Of a stretch of 34,371 bases of DNA, positions 8,405 to 17,432 are shown in pieces. A program made the position numbers and the translations under genes. The notes beneath the pieces were generated by a model, which made no database searches, had not been told where the DNA came from, and worked only from the letters and a program-made list of their open reading frames with translations. This DNA comes from Dechloromonas aromatica (nom. nud.). Lineage in GTDB: Bacteria > Pseudomonadota > Gammaproteobacteria > Burkholderiales > Rhodocyclaceae. The stretch lies in the NCBI GenBank assembly GCA_017848965.1, contig JAFIHA010000051.1, forward strand, positions 1 through 34,371, given 5' to 3'. Numbering within the stretch: position 1 is the stretch's first letter; the number at the start of each line of letters is the position of its first letter.

Positions 8405-9376
8405 CTATAGCGTGTAGGGCGCGTGCAGCCAGTGGCGGACCACTTCCAGGTCGCGCGGCGGCAGGTAGGCATAGCCGTCGAGCGCGTCCTCGATGACCGC
8501 CTGCGCCACCCAGTGCGGGACGGCCTTGCTGGTCAGCATGTGGAAATACCAGGCCATCGGGAAGCCGACGCCGCGGTCGAACTGGGTCAGTGCCTGGTGC
8601 AGTTCGAGCTGGCGTGTCGTCGCCGCCGCGCCGAAAGTCGGCGGCTCGCCGGCCAGGGTGGCGATCGGTTGGGCACGGATGATCGGTTGCTGATAGCGGT
8701 CGAGGTGTTCGCGGGTGGCGATCACCCAGTGGTTGCTGTAGGCGCTGGTCTGCCCGGCGCTGCTCTTGGTCCAGTCCTCGAACATGCGGTGGATCGGCGC
8801 TGCTTCCGGTTTCTGGACCAGCATGCGCTGCAGCAGGGCACCGATGTGCTGCAGGCGGCGGAAAGTGTAGAAAGGCAGATCAAGCGGCTGCAGTTTCTCG
8901 CTGCCGCTGCGCGGATCGGTCAACTCCTCGAGCGAGCCCGGCTCGCCGGCAAACAGGCGGTGGGCGCGCATTTCCTGGAGATCCTCGATTTCGAGCAGGA
9001 GGAAGTCTTCGTGGGCGTCGCCGACGCAGGCGGTGAGGTAATGGGTCTGGCCGACCAGACGGGTGGCGTAGAGTTCCTGGTCGGCGTAATCGTCGACCAG
9101 GTGGTCGATGTCGCCGTCGCGGGCGGCGAGTTCCTGTTCCAGCCAGGTCTCGAGATTGTCGGAAACGCGTTCGCCGCTGCCGTCGACGACGCCGCCCAGG
9201 CGGTACCAGCCGCCGCGGGCAAAGGCGTGGCGGAATTTCCAGTCTTCCAGCGCCGTGTCGAGCGCCTTGACCAGCGCCGTCGGGCCGGCGCTGACCGTGG
9301 TCCTGGCGCAGGCGCCGGCAATGGCAGGCGACAGCGACTTGCAGTATTCGGTCCAGGCGGTGCTTTCCTTGCTCAT
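8405..9376 (-). CDS. nif-associated hypothetical protein (323 aa)
   Basis: I do not recognise a family by name. It is a 323-residue soluble, mostly helical protein beginning MSKESTAWTEYCKSL, with no signal peptide, TM segment or cysteine cluster. It has a notable acidic segment around LVDDYADQELYATRLVGQTHYL and a Trp/Tyr/His-rich C-terminal region. Its ATG overlaps the lrv stop by 4 bases, so the two are coupled. As I recall, A. vinelandii also has an uncharacterised orf next to lrv, so this may be the partner of the LRV iron-sulfur protein. The ATG at 9376 is preferred over longer frames, whose extra residues are low-complexity Arg/Pro. Confidence 0.75.
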   Translation of the reverse strand: MSKESTAWTEYCKSLSPAIAGACARTTVSAGPTALVKALDTALEDWKFRHAFARGGWYRLGGVVDGSGERVSDNLETWLEQELAARDGDIDHLVDDYADQELYATRLVGQTHYLTACVGDAHEDFLLLEIEDLQEMRAHRLFAGEPGSLEELTDPRSGSEKLQPLDLPFYTFRRLQHIGALLQRMLVQKPEAAPIHRMFEDWTKSSAGQTSAYSNHWVIATREHLDRYQQPIIRAQPIATLAGEPPTFGAAATTRQLELHQALTQFDRGVGFPMAWYFHMLTSKAVPHWVAQAVIEDALDGYAYLPPRDLEVVRHWLHAPYTL

Positions 9377-10140
9377 GTTCTTTCCTCGGGGCGGACGGCG
9401 GTGGTGGGGCTGAGGCGGGCGAGGGCGGCGGCTCGGACTTCGGGTTCCGGGTCGTCGGCCAGCGCGGCTAGCTGTTCGGGTGGGACGTTGTCGATGGCGG
9501 CCAGGCGCACCCACCACTCGGGGTCGCCGAGCAAGGCGATGGCGAGGCCGGGCAAGGCGCGTTCGGCGACCAGCGCGCGCACTTCCGGTTCCGGGTCGTC
9601 GGCCAGCAGGTGCAGGGCGAAGGCTGGCAGCCGGCTGGCGACGACCTTGCGTACCTCGCGTTCCGGGTCCTTGGCCAGGCGCGAGAGCTGGCCGTGCGGC
9701 AGGCGGCGGGCGACGGTGGCGCGGATCAGGTAGTCGGCGTCGTCGATCAACTGGGGTAATTGCTCTTCCGGCAGGCGGGCGGCCACCGACAGGCGGACTT
9801 CGCGGTCGGGATCGTCGGCCATCGCCGCCAGCTGGTCGACCGGCAGGCGGCTGGCGACGACGCGGCGGACCACCTCGTCGCTGTCCGAGCGGAGCCGGAA
9901 GATGTGCTCCACCGGCGCGTGGCGCGCGGCGATGGCGCGGCGTTCCCAGAAGATGTCGTCGAGGTAGTGCGCGGCCTCATCCGGGTTGCGGCGCAGGAAA
10001 CGGTCGATCTGCCGGCCGCTGTGGGCACGGATGCAGGCCTCGCCCGGCTGGCAGCGACCCGCCTCAAGAAAGGACGGGTACAGTGGGCAATGGGCGCACA
10101 GGCCGTTGGCAACGGCTTTCTGGTTTGGCGGCTCGGCCAT
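9373..10140 (-). CDS. lrv: 4Fe-4S leucine-rich-repeat-variant (LRV) protein
   Basis: This is a 255-residue protein. A short N-terminal domain has four cysteines (C15, C18, C30, C36, spaced CxxC-x11-C-x5-C) matching the [4Fe-4S] site of the A. vinelandii LRV protein. About seven 24-residue LRV repeats follow, each starting VRxxVAxRLP and ending DDPxxE (about residues 85-250). The A. vinelandii protein has a known structure but no established function; a role in protein binding or redox sensing for nitrogenase is inference. It sits between a nif ferredoxin and a hypothetical protein. The start is taken at 10140; an ATG at 10200 would add 20 residues. Confidence 0.9.
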   Translation of the reverse strand: MAEPPNQKAVANGLCAHCPLYPSFLEAGRCQPGEACIRAHSGRQIDRFLRRNPDEAAHYLDDIFWERRAIAARHAPVEHIFRLRSDSDEVVRRVVASRLPVDQLAAMADDPDREVRLSVAARLPEEQLPQLIDDADYLIRATVARRLPHGQLSRLAKDPEREVRKVVASRLPAFALHLLADDPEPEVRALVAERALPGLAIALLGDPEWWVRLAAIDNVPPEQLAALADDPEPEVRAAALARLSPTTAVRPEERT

Positions 10141-10208
10141 GATCGCGGCCTGTTCCTGGCGGGATGAGAAGGCGGGCTGCCGGACGGACCGGCAACCCAT
10201 GGTCCGGC

Positions 10209-10484
10209 TCAGGCGGCGAGCGCTTCGTAGGTGAAGCAGTTCTTCGGGCAGACCCGACCGCAGGCGCTGCAGCCGATGCAGTCACCGAGATCCTTCAGGG
10301 TCATCTTGGCGGCGGCGCTTTCGTCCTCGTCGTCATCCTCGTCGGAGTCGATGAGGTTGAGCACGTCGCGCGGGCAGACCTTGTAGCAACGACCACAGCC
10401 GATGCACTTTTCCTCGTCGAGGGCGGTCACGAATTGCGGAATCCAGGGGTTGCCGGCCCGGGTCAGCGCGGTGTAGTCAGCCAT
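10209..10484 (-). CDS. fdxB: nif-type 2[4Fe-4S] ferredoxin (FdxB / ferredoxin III type)
   Basis: This is a 91-residue protein with two complete CxxCxxCxxxCP motifs (C27/C30/C33/C37 and C69/C72/C75/C79), each starting CIGC. A very acidic linker (about 47-57) separates them. The length and linker match the nif-specific ferredoxin III family. It probably carries electrons in nitrogenase reduction or cofactor assembly. It is the first gene of its unit, about 117 bases downstream of a predicted sigma-54 start, and is followed by lrv. Gene symbol is by family resemblance. Confidence 0.87.
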   Translation of the reverse strand: MADYTALTRAGNPWIPQFVTALDEEKCIGCGRCYKVCPRDVLNLIDSDEDDDEDESAAAKMTLKDLGDCIGCSACGRVCPKNCFTYEALAA

Positions 10485-10611
10485 GCTACTTCCTTTCTAA
10501 GCAGTGTTCCGGCCGGTGGCTGCCGGCCGCGAGTGGTTGAATGATGTCATCTGCCGGATCGGCGGCCGGTTTGTCCCGGAACGTCCTTTCTGGCTCACGC
10601 ATCCATGATGA

Positions 10612-10626
10612 GCAAATTTGGTGCCA
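10612..10626 (-). promoter_or_regulatory. Sigma-54 promoter of the ferredoxin-lrv-orf operon
   Basis: The minus strand reads TGGCACCAAATTTGC, perfectly spaced -24/-12 with one departure from consensus. It lies in the 290-base gap between the 86-aa orf and the ferredoxin gene. Predicted start of transcription is about 10601. Confidence 0.88.
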
Positions 10627-10665
10627 CTCATGAAGTCGTGATTTTTCAATGGTTTGTCGGGTCTT

Positions 10666-10681
10666 TGTGGGAAATGTGACA
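10666..10681. promoter_or_regulatory. NifA upstream activator site for the ferredoxin-lrv operon
   Basis: TGT-GGGAAATGTG-ACA is an exact TGT-N10-ACA motif about 70 bases upstream of the predicted start of transcription. Confidence 0.75.
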
Positions 10682-10724
10682 GGTGGCTTGGCGGCTTCGC
10701 ACGAATTCGGGGCGTAGATGCGAC

Positions 10725-10764
10725 AACGCCGGCCTGGCGCCCTGGAGGGCAACAAGCCGGCGTT
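10725..10764 (-). terminator. Hairpin ending the nifHDKT-nifY unit
   Basis: AACGCCGGC and GCCGGCGTT (9 bp perfect) enclose a 22-base loop that itself holds a GCCC/GGGC mini-stem. It begins 11 bases past the stop of the 86-aa orf. There is no strong T-run, so it could instead be a 3'-end stabiliser. Confidence 0.6.
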
Positions 10765-10774
10765 TGCGCGGCGT

Positions 10775-11035
10775 TTATTCGTCGCTGTCGCGGCTGGCGA
10801 TGATCACGCCGTTGGCAACCGCCAGGTCGCTGGTTGCTTCCAGGCAGTGGCCGCTGATGCCGGTGATCAGGTAGATCAGGGCGGCCGGCGTGGTGGCCAC
10901 TGCTTGCAGGCGCGGCGAGATGTCGTCTTCGCTGCACTCGGTGAAGATCAGTTCGCTGAAGCTGGCGCGCAGCGTACTGGCGTTGTCGCCGCGCTCGACG
11001 GCGCTCACCACTTCGGCCAGGCGTTCGGGGGTCAT
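10775..11035 (-). CDS. Small nif-associated hypothetical protein (86 aa)
   Basis: This is an 86-residue soluble protein beginning MTPERLAEVVSAVERGD, with a helical N-terminal half, one internal FTECSED stretch and a hydrophobic beta segment (ALIYLITGISGHCLEA). It starts 1 base after the nifY stop, so it is co-transcribed and probably coupled with nifY. It resembles the small uncharacterised proteins found beside nifY in Azotobacter-type clusters. I cannot assign a function. It is the last gene before a hairpin. Confidence 0.75.
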   Translation of the reverse strand: MTPERLAEVVSAVERGDNASTLRASFSELIFTECSEDDISPRLQAVATTPAALIYLITGISGHCLEATSDLAVANGVIIASRDSDE

Positions 11036-11036
11036 C

Positions 11037-11762
11037 TCAGGCCTCCTCGGCGTCGAGCGCTTCGGCGTAGCGGGCGAGCGAACCGGGAGCGATGCCCATG
11101 ATCCGCGCCAGCCAGGGCGGCGGGTTGAGCAGGGCGCCTTGCAGTTCGCCGAGCACTTCGCGGGCGGCTCCGCCCTTCGGCTTCTTCAGCGGATGGACGC
11201 CGGCACGCACGACCTTGGCCGCCGCCGGGCCGCCAATCGACTGCAGATAGACGATCTGGCAATCGTTGATCACCGCCGCCCGTGCCGCATTGCGGTCTTC
11301 GGCGGCATCGGCGTCGAGGCCGGAGCGGACGTCGACCAGCCGGATTTCGGTCGGCGAGAGCTGGTAGATCAGGAAGTTCTCGCAGGACCCGAAGTGGCCG
11401 TCGAGATTTTCGCCGCGGTTGGCGGCGATGGCGACGCGGATCGAGCCGGGCATGTCACCTTCCTGGTAGGCCTCCGGGGTCGGCTTGTCGCTGCCGGCGA
11501 CGTCCTGGCCCCAGAGGATGCGCACGGTTTCCTTGAGCGCTTCCGGGCTGACGCCGACCGTGCAGTTCTCGTCGGCATGGTCGCCGGCGAGGATTTCGCG
11601 CAAGTCCTCGACGGTCAGGCGGGAGAGCTTGCTTTCGGTGATCGGCAGCTCGAGTTTTTCGGCCAGCGCGTTGACCAGGGCGCGGACTTCCAGACCTTCC
11701 AGGGCCCTGGCGGCCAGTGCGATACGGTAGGCGGCTTCGCGGGAAGCGACGGGTTGGCTCAT
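11037..11762 (-). CDS. nifY: NifY/NafY-type FeMo-cofactor-binding protein
   Basis: This is a 241-residue two-domain protein. An N-terminal helical domain (about 1-90) is of the kind that docks on apo-dinitrogenase, and a C-terminal NifX/NifB-like cofactor-binding domain (about 105-215) holds DGHFGSCENF. His123 in that motif aligns with the FeMo-co-binding histidine described for NafY. NifY/NafY proteins stabilise apo-MoFe protein and help insert FeMo-co. It follows nifT and a small ferredoxin in the nifHDK operon. It could equally be called NafY, as the two are close paralogues. Confidence 0.88.
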   Translation of the reverse strand: MSQPVASREAAYRIALAARALEGLEVRALVNALAEKLELPITESKLSRLTVEDLREILAGDHADENCTVGVSPEALKETVRILWGQDVAGSDKPTPEAYQEGDMPGSIRVAIAANRGENLDGHFGSCENFLIYQLSPTEIRLVDVRSGLDADAAEDRNAARAAVINDCQIVYLQSIGGPAAAKVVRAGVHPLKKPKGGAAREVLGELQGALLNPPPWLARIMGIAPGSLARYAEALDAEEA

Positions 11763-11828
11763 GACTATCTCCTGGCGTGAAAGCGGGTAATGGAACGCCC
11801 GGCGGGCCGGACGCTCGGTTGCCGGCTC

Positions 11829-12020
11829 TCAGGCGGGCGAAATACAGCCCGAGGGGCAGACGTTCACGCACATCGGCGTGTCGTTTTCGCCTTCGCATTC
11901 GGTGCAGGTGGCGGCGTCGATGGTGTAGAACACCTTGCCCTTCTTGATCGCCTTGGTCGGGCAGATCGGACGGCAATCGTCGCAAGCGGTGCACATATCG
12001 GGATCGATATACATTGCCAT
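11829..12020 (-). CDS. Small 2[4Fe-4S] ferredoxin in the nifHDK operon
   Basis: This is a 63-residue ferredoxin with a first motif CTACDDCRPICP. The second motif, CTEC-x8-CVNVCP, is expanded by extra residues between its second and third cysteine, as in the Alvin/FdxN-type ferredoxins. It starts at the ATG at 12020 behind an AGGAG site. It lies between nifT and nifY. The likely role is electron supply to nitrogenase or to cofactor maturation. Codon use and strand match its neighbours. Confidence 0.88.
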   Translation of the reverse strand: MAMYIDPDMCTACDDCRPICPTKAIKKGKVFYTIDAATCTECEGENDTPMCVNVCPSGCISPA

Positions 12021-12036
12021 GATGTTTCTCCTGTCT

Positions 12037-12264
12037 TCAGTCTTCCGCCGCGCCCAGGCGCCTGGCCCGGACCGAGATGGGCAGGCGGGCGGGTTTGGCG
12101 ATCGGGTCAACGTAATAGCTGCCACCGTTCTCCAGCATGAGGACGCCACCCCACTTTTCAGCGGTGTCGAACTCGATGGATTCGATGGCAGCTTCCAGGT
12201 CGCGCTTGGGCAGGTAGAAAACCAGCCCGCCTGCGGCATTCTGGCGAATCATGATGTTGGCCAT
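12037..12264 (-). CDS. nifT: NifT/FixU family protein
   Basis: This is a 75-residue protein, MANIMIRQNAAGGLVFYLPK at the start, with the conserved EKWGGVLMLENGG core. It is the typical gene after nifK in many diazotrophs. Its exact role is unknown; mutants in other species have mild or no phenotype. A perfect 12-bp hairpin lies between nifK and this gene. Confidence 0.93.
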   Translation of the reverse strand: MANIMIRQNAAGGLVFYLPKRDLEAAIESIEFDTAEKWGGVLMLENGGSYYVDPIAKPARLPISVRARRLGAAED

Positions 12265-12281
12265 GAGGCACTCCGGTGGCA

Positions 12282-12309
12282 GGACCGGGCGGCGGGTGCC
12301 GCCCGGTCC
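12282..12309 (-). other. Perfect 12-bp hairpin between nifK and nifT
   Basis: GGACCGGGCGGC and GCCGCCCGGTCC pair around a 4-base GGGT loop, directly after the nifK stop. Such hairpins typically protect the highly expressed upstream nifHDK message or attenuate downstream transcription. No U-run follows. Confidence 0.8.
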
Positions 12310-12320
12310 CTGGCGGCGGG

Positions 12321-13889
12321 TTAGCGAACCAGGTCGTGGTTGTAGTCGGTGACACCCATTTCGCGGGTCTGGTCGTCGAGGCGTTCGAGAACCGCGTTGG
12401 TCAGGGTGGTCAGGACATACATCGCGCCTTCGTAGCCCAGCGTCGTCATCCGGTGCAGGTGGTGGCGGTCGAAGATCGGGAAGCCGATGCGGATCAGCGG
12501 AACTTCGAATTCCTTGCCCTTATGCACGGTGTCGCGCTGGATGTACTTGCCGTAGCTGTTGCCGATCAGGAAGTCCGGCTTGTCGGTGAAGCACAGGCTG
12601 CGCAGGTGCCAGAGGTCGGCGCCCGGGTAGGCCTTGCCATTGACGCCGTAGGGCGAGCTGGCGAGCAGCTTTTCCATCGCCTTCGCCCACTTCTTGCTGC
12701 CGTTGTTGCAGACGATGTGGGTCGGCTCGATGCCGAATTCCAGCAGTAGCTTGACCATGCCCATCAGGAAGTCCGGATCGCCGTAGAGGGCCATCTTCTT
12801 GCCGTGCAGCCAGGCGTGCGAGTCGGTCATCATGTCGATCAGGCGGCCACGCTCCAGCTTGATGGAGTCGGCGATCGGCTTGCCGGTGGCTTCCGAGACC
12901 TTCATCAGGAACTCGTCGGTCCATTCCACACCCATCGGGATGTTGGTCTTCGGCACTTCGTGGTTCCAGGTGTTTTCGACGAACTTCTTCGTCTTCTCGC
13001 AGGTCAGCGGCTGGACCAGGAAGGTGGTGATGGCGTTCGGCGCATCCTTGACCTCGTCCATCGTCGTGCCGCCGGCGTACATGCGGAATTCGCCGTCAGC
13101 CGGGGTGTCGAGCACTTCTTCCGGATCGCTGAGCATCGTGTAATCGACGCCCATTTCCTTCATGTAGCGCTTGATCACACGGTAGTTGCCGAGGTAGGTC
13201 TCGAAGCCCGGCACGATGTTGATCTTGCCGTTGGAGCCGACGACCTTGCCTTCCATGGTGTTCAGCGTGAAGTAGCGCAGGATCCCTTCTTCCATGTTGT
13301 CCCAGCCGGTGACATGGCTGCCGACGAAGGACGGGGTGTGCGCGAAGGGAACCGGGAAATCCTTGTCCAGGTGACCTTCGTTCTTCGCGTTGTTGATGAA
13401 GGCGTTCAGGTCGTCGCCGATGACTTCGGCGATACAGGTGGTCGACATGGCGATCATCTCGGCACCGTAGAGCTTGGTGGCGTTGGCCAGGCCTTCATGA
13501 ACGTTCTTCTGACCGCCGAACACGGCTGCATCTTCAGTCATCGAGTCGGCGATGAAGGCGATCGGTTCCTTGAAGTGGCGGTTGAAGTAGGTGCGGAAGT
13601 AGGCCACGCAACCTTGCGAGCCGTGGATGTACACCAGGGACTTCTTGAAGCCCAGACCGCACAGGGCGGAACCGAGCGGCTGGCAGGCCTTGGCCGGATT
13701 GACGGTGAGCGCTTCGCGCTTGAAGTTCAGTTCCTGGTATTCCTGGGTGGTCGTCCAGTTGAAAATTTCCCAGACTTTGTCCTTGGAATGACCTTCCTCG
13801 AACTGAGCCTTCTTGTTGGTCAGGGTCGCCTTGTAGTCGTCATCGCGAAACAAGGGGTAGCACGGCTTGATCTTCTCTACGGTTTGCAT
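12321..13889 (-). CDS. nifK: Nitrogenase MoFe protein beta chain
   Basis: This is the 522-residue beta subunit of the MoFe protein. P-cluster cysteines are at C69, C94 and C152 (contexts AKACQPLG, SQGCVAYF, TTCIAEV), matching Cys70, Cys95 and Cys153 of A. vinelandii. The ATG at 13889 is preceded by AGGAG; the longer frame adds only leader residues. It forms the alpha2-beta2 dinitrogenase with NifD, reducing N2 with electrons from NifH. It is the third gene of the nifHDK operon, 65 bases after nifD. Length and motifs are intact. Confidence 0.98.
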   Translation of the reverse strand: MQTVEKIKPCYPLFRDDDYKATLTNKKAQFEEGHSKDKVWEIFNWTTTQEYQELNFKREALTVNPAKACQPLGSALCGLGFKKSLVYIHGSQGCVAYFRTYFNRHFKEPIAFIADSMTEDAAVFGGQKNVHEGLANATKLYGAEMIAMSTTCIAEVIGDDLNAFINNAKNEGHLDKDFPVPFAHTPSFVGSHVTGWDNMEEGILRYFTLNTMEGKVVGSNGKINIVPGFETYLGNYRVIKRYMKEMGVDYTMLSDPEEVLDTPADGEFRMYAGGTTMDEVKDAPNAITTFLVQPLTCEKTKKFVENTWNHEVPKTNIPMGVEWTDEFLMKVSEATGKPIADSIKLERGRLIDMMTDSHAWLHGKKMALYGDPDFLMGMVKLLLEFGIEPTHIVCNNGSKKWAKAMEKLLASSPYGVNGKAYPGADLWHLRSLCFTDKPDFLIGNSYGKYIQRDTVHKGKEFEVPLIRIGFPIFDRHHLHRMTTLGYEGAMYVLTTLTNAVLERLDDQTREMGVTDYNHDLVR

Positions 13890-13954
13890 CTTGATCTCCT
13901 TCGCCCGCACCACCAATCCGTGGATACGGGCGTAAGTTTAGGATTGCCGCCTGA

Positions 13955-15427
13955 TCAGGCAGCCTTCTGTTCAGCTGCGACGGCGGCCTTGTCCCACGGG
14001 GCCTTCATCATGTTCCAGCACGGGTTGTTCAGCGTCAGGTCCATGTCCTTGGCGAAGATGGCGAAGCCGTCGCAGCCGTGGTACGGGCCCGAGTAGTCCC
14101 AGGAGTGGAGCTGGCGGAAAGGAATGCCCATCTTGTGGAAGACGTACTTTTCCTTGATCCCGGAGCCGATCAGGTCGGGCTTGCAGGCCTTCACGAACTC
14201 TTCGAACTCGTAGCCGGTGACATCGTCGTAGATCAGGGTGGCGTCACCCATTTCCTTGATGGTGCGGTCGTAGTCGTCGTTGTGGGCGAATTCGTAGCCG
14301 GTGCCGACCACTTCCATGCCCAGATCCTCGTAGGCGCCGACCACGTGACGCGGACGCAGGCCGCCGACGTAGAGCATGACCTTCTTGCCTTCCAGGCGCG
14401 GCTTGTACTTGGCGATCACCTCGTCCATCATCGGCGTGTACTTTTCGATGACGGCTTCGGCGCCAGCCTTGATCTTGTCGTCGAAGAAGGAAGCGATCTT
14501 GCGCAGCGATTCCTTGATCTTGGTCGGGCCGAAGAAGTTGTATTCCATCCAGGGAATCCCGTACTTCTCTTCCATGTGCCGGCTGATGTAGTTCATCGAG
14601 CGGTAGCAGTGGAGGAGGTTCAGCTTGACGTTCGGGGTGTTCTCCATTTCCGCCAGGGTGCCGTCGCCGGACCACTGGGCGACCACGCGCAGGCCCATTT
14701 CTTCGAGCAGGATGCGCGAAGCCCAGGCGTCACCGCCGATGTTGTAGTCGCCGAGGATGGCAACATCGTAGGGGGTGGTTTCGAAAGCCTGACCGTCGCG
14801 GTTGGAGAGGATCCAGTCACGGACGGAGTCGTTGGCGATGTGGTGGCCGAGCGATTGCGAAACGCCGCGGAAGCCTTCGCAGCGCACCGGCACGACCGGC
14901 TTGCCGATCTGGGCGGCGGCCTTCTTGGAGACGGCTTCGATGTCGTCGCCGATGAGGCCGATCGGGCATTCCGACTGAACCGAGATACCCTTGTTCAGCG
15001 GGAACAGGATTTCGATTTCCTCGATCAGCTTGGCCAGCTTCTTGTCACCGCCGAAGACGATGTCGCGCTCCTGGAAGTCCGAGGTGAAGTTCATTTCGCA
15101 GAAGGCATCGGCGCCGGTGGTGCCGACGTAGTAGTTGCGGCGGCCGGCGCGGGCGTACTGGCCGCAGCCGATGGGGCCGTGCGAGATCGAGATGATGTCC
15201 TTGATCGGACCCCAGACCACGCCCTTGGAACCGGCGTAGGCACAACCGCGCATGGTCATGACGCCCGGCAGGGACTTGCGGTTGGAGGTGATGCACTTCT
15301 TCGACGACTCCAGCGTGGTGTCGTTGACCATCAAGTGCTTGGCCCGGTCCTTCTTGGCCTTTTCGGGGTAAACCTCCAGCACCTCGGCGATGAGGGCGGC
15401 GGATTCTTCGCGGGTGAGCGCTGCCAT
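13955..15427 (-). CDS. nifD: Nitrogenase MoFe protein alpha chain
   Basis: This is the 490-residue alpha subunit. P-cluster cysteines are C62, C88 and C154. FeMo-co ligands are C274 ([10 protein letters not shown]) and H441 ([10 protein letters not shown]). The substrate-channel residues V70 and H195 also match the molybdenum enzyme of A. vinelandii, so this is NifD and not VnfD or AnfD. The start at 15427 follows an AAAGGAG site. It lies 106 bases after nifH, across a stem-loop. Confidence 0.98.
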   Translation of the reverse strand: MAALTREESAALIAEVLEVYPEKAKKDRAKHLMVNDTTLESSKKCITSNRKSLPGVMTMRGCAYAGSKGVVWGPIKDIISISHGPIGCGQYARAGRRNYYVGTTGADAFCEMNFTSDFQERDIVFGGDKKLAKLIEEIEILFPLNKGISVQSECPIGLIGDDIEAVSKKAAAQIGKPVVPVRCEGFRGVSQSLGHHIANDSVRDWILSNRDGQAFETTPYDVAILGDYNIGGDAWASRILLEEMGLRVVAQWSGDGTLAEMENTPNVKLNLLHCYRSMNYISRHMEEKYGIPWMEYNFFGPTKIKESLRKIASFFDDKIKAGAEAVIEKYTPMMDEVIAKYKPRLEGKKVMLYVGGLRPRHVVGAYEDLGMEVVGTGYEFAHNDDYDRTIKEMGDATLIYDDVTGYEFEEFVKACKPDLIGSGIKEKYVFHKMGIPFRQLHSWDYSGPYHGCDGFAIFAKDMDLTLNNPCWNMMKAPWDKAAVAAEQKAA

Positions 15428-15497
15428 TTGAAACTCCTTTCGTTGCGCCGGCATCTATCCGTGCACGGCGCCACAGATGGTTTGGTAAGACTTTGCC

Positions 15498-15522
15498 GGG
15501 ATGCCGCCGCAGCGGCGATCCC
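15498..15522 (-). other. Stem-loop in the nifH-nifD gap
   Basis: GGGAT-GCCGC and GCGGC-(G bulge)-ATCCC form a 10-bp stem with a CGCA loop on a 106-base intergenic stretch. A hairpin here commonly stabilises the nifH message and explains NifH excess over NifDK. Confidence 0.6.
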
Positions 15523-15533
15523 GTTGGCGACTA

Positions 15534-16523
<990 letters not shown>

Positions 16524-16530
16524 TTATTCA

Positions 16531-17421
16531 ATGGAAAATTTTTCCTGGCAGCCGTCCGAGGGGGCGCGGGTTTGCGACAATGGGCGCGGCCTGTGTCGGG
16601 GTGACGACAAAGCGAGCCTGCCGCGCGAGGCACGTCTGCCGATCAATCGCTGCAACCTGCCGGCGGTGGTGCTGGGCAGCCTGACCTACCAGCGCCATCC
16701 GTCGCCGCTACTGCTCGACGGGGTCGCCGAACTGCATCACGACCTGTTTCGCCGCCTGGCCCTGGCCGGTGACGATGACGAGCGGCGCGGCGACGTCTTC
16801 CGCGACTACCTGACCGTCCGCTTCCAGCTCGAATGGCCCGAGGAAATGGGCTACACCGGGCGGCGCAAGGGGCGCGCCAAGGCCAATTACGTGCGCCTGA
16901 TCCGCGGCTGGAGCTTCGATTCCGACAGCCGCGAGGGCGCGGTGCTCAAGGGCTGGGTCGAATCGCGCTTCGGCCTGCTGCCGCGCTGGCATGGCACGCC
17001 GCTGCGCGAGGCTGGCGGCGATAGCTGGCAGCGCTACCTGGAAATGCGCGCCAGCGGCCTGTACGGGACGAACGCGCTGGAAGCCCAGCTCGACCTCGTC
17101 TACACCTATTGCCAGTACGAACTGGCGCGGCGTCACAACGGCGCTCGTCATGTCACCCTGTACCGCGGGGTCAATCGCGTTGCCGACTACGAAATCCTGG
17201 GGCGCGGCGCGGGCGATCGTTACACCCTGCTGCTCAACAACCTCAGTTCCTTCACCTGCAGCCGCGAGCGGGCCTGCGAGTTCGGCGACTACATCCTCGC
17301 CGTCGAGGTGCCGCTGACCAAGATCTTCTTCTACTGCGGCCTGCTGCCCGGCGTGCTGCAGGGCGAGGACGAATTTCTGGCGATCGGCGGCGTCGTCGAC
17401 GTCACGCTGTCAACGCGCTGA
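16531..17421 (+). CDS. draT: DraT, NAD+-dinitrogenase-reductase ADP-ribosyltransferase
   Basis: This is a 296-residue protein. The DraT-typical LPINRCNLP segment lies at 36-44. The R-S-E ADP-ribosyltransferase elements are visible: TLYRG (R212), NNLSSFTCS (S239-S240) and GEDEFL (E279-x-E281). DraT transfers ADP-ribose from NAD+ to an arginine of NifH, switching nitrogenase off under ammonium or darkness/energy stress. It is divergent from nifH. The ATG at 16531 is tentative: no ribosome-binding site precedes it, and a GTG at 16462 is in frame. The matching hydrolase draG is at the far end of the window. Confidence 0.9.
   Translation: MENFSWQPSEGARVCDNGRGLCRGDDKASLPREARLPINRCNLPAVVLGSLTYQRHPSPLLLDGVAELHHDLFRRLALAGDDDERRGDVFRDYLTVRFQLEWPEEMGYTGRRKGRAKANYVRLIRGWSFDSDSREGAVLKGWVESRFGLLPRWHGTPLREAGGDSWQRYLEMRASGLYGTNALEAQLDLVYTYCQYELARRHNGARHVTLYRGVNRVADYEILGRGAGDRYTLLLNNLSSFTCSRERACEFGDYILAVEVPLTKIFFYCGLLPGVLQGEDEFLAIGGVVDVTLSTR
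16594..16609. promoter_or_regulatory. NifA upstream activator site for nifH
   Basis: TGT-CGGGGTGACG-ACA is an exact TGT-N10-ACA motif about 130 bases upstream of the predicted nifH start. With the chosen draT start it lies inside draT's coding region, in the poorly conserved N-terminal part. Confidence 0.8.
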
Positions 17422-17432
17422 AGCGCCGGCTT

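Noticed and set aside
12804..14096. 430-residue plus-strand frame over nifK
   Set aside because: Antisense shadow of a high-GC gene; no start signal and no recognisable motif.
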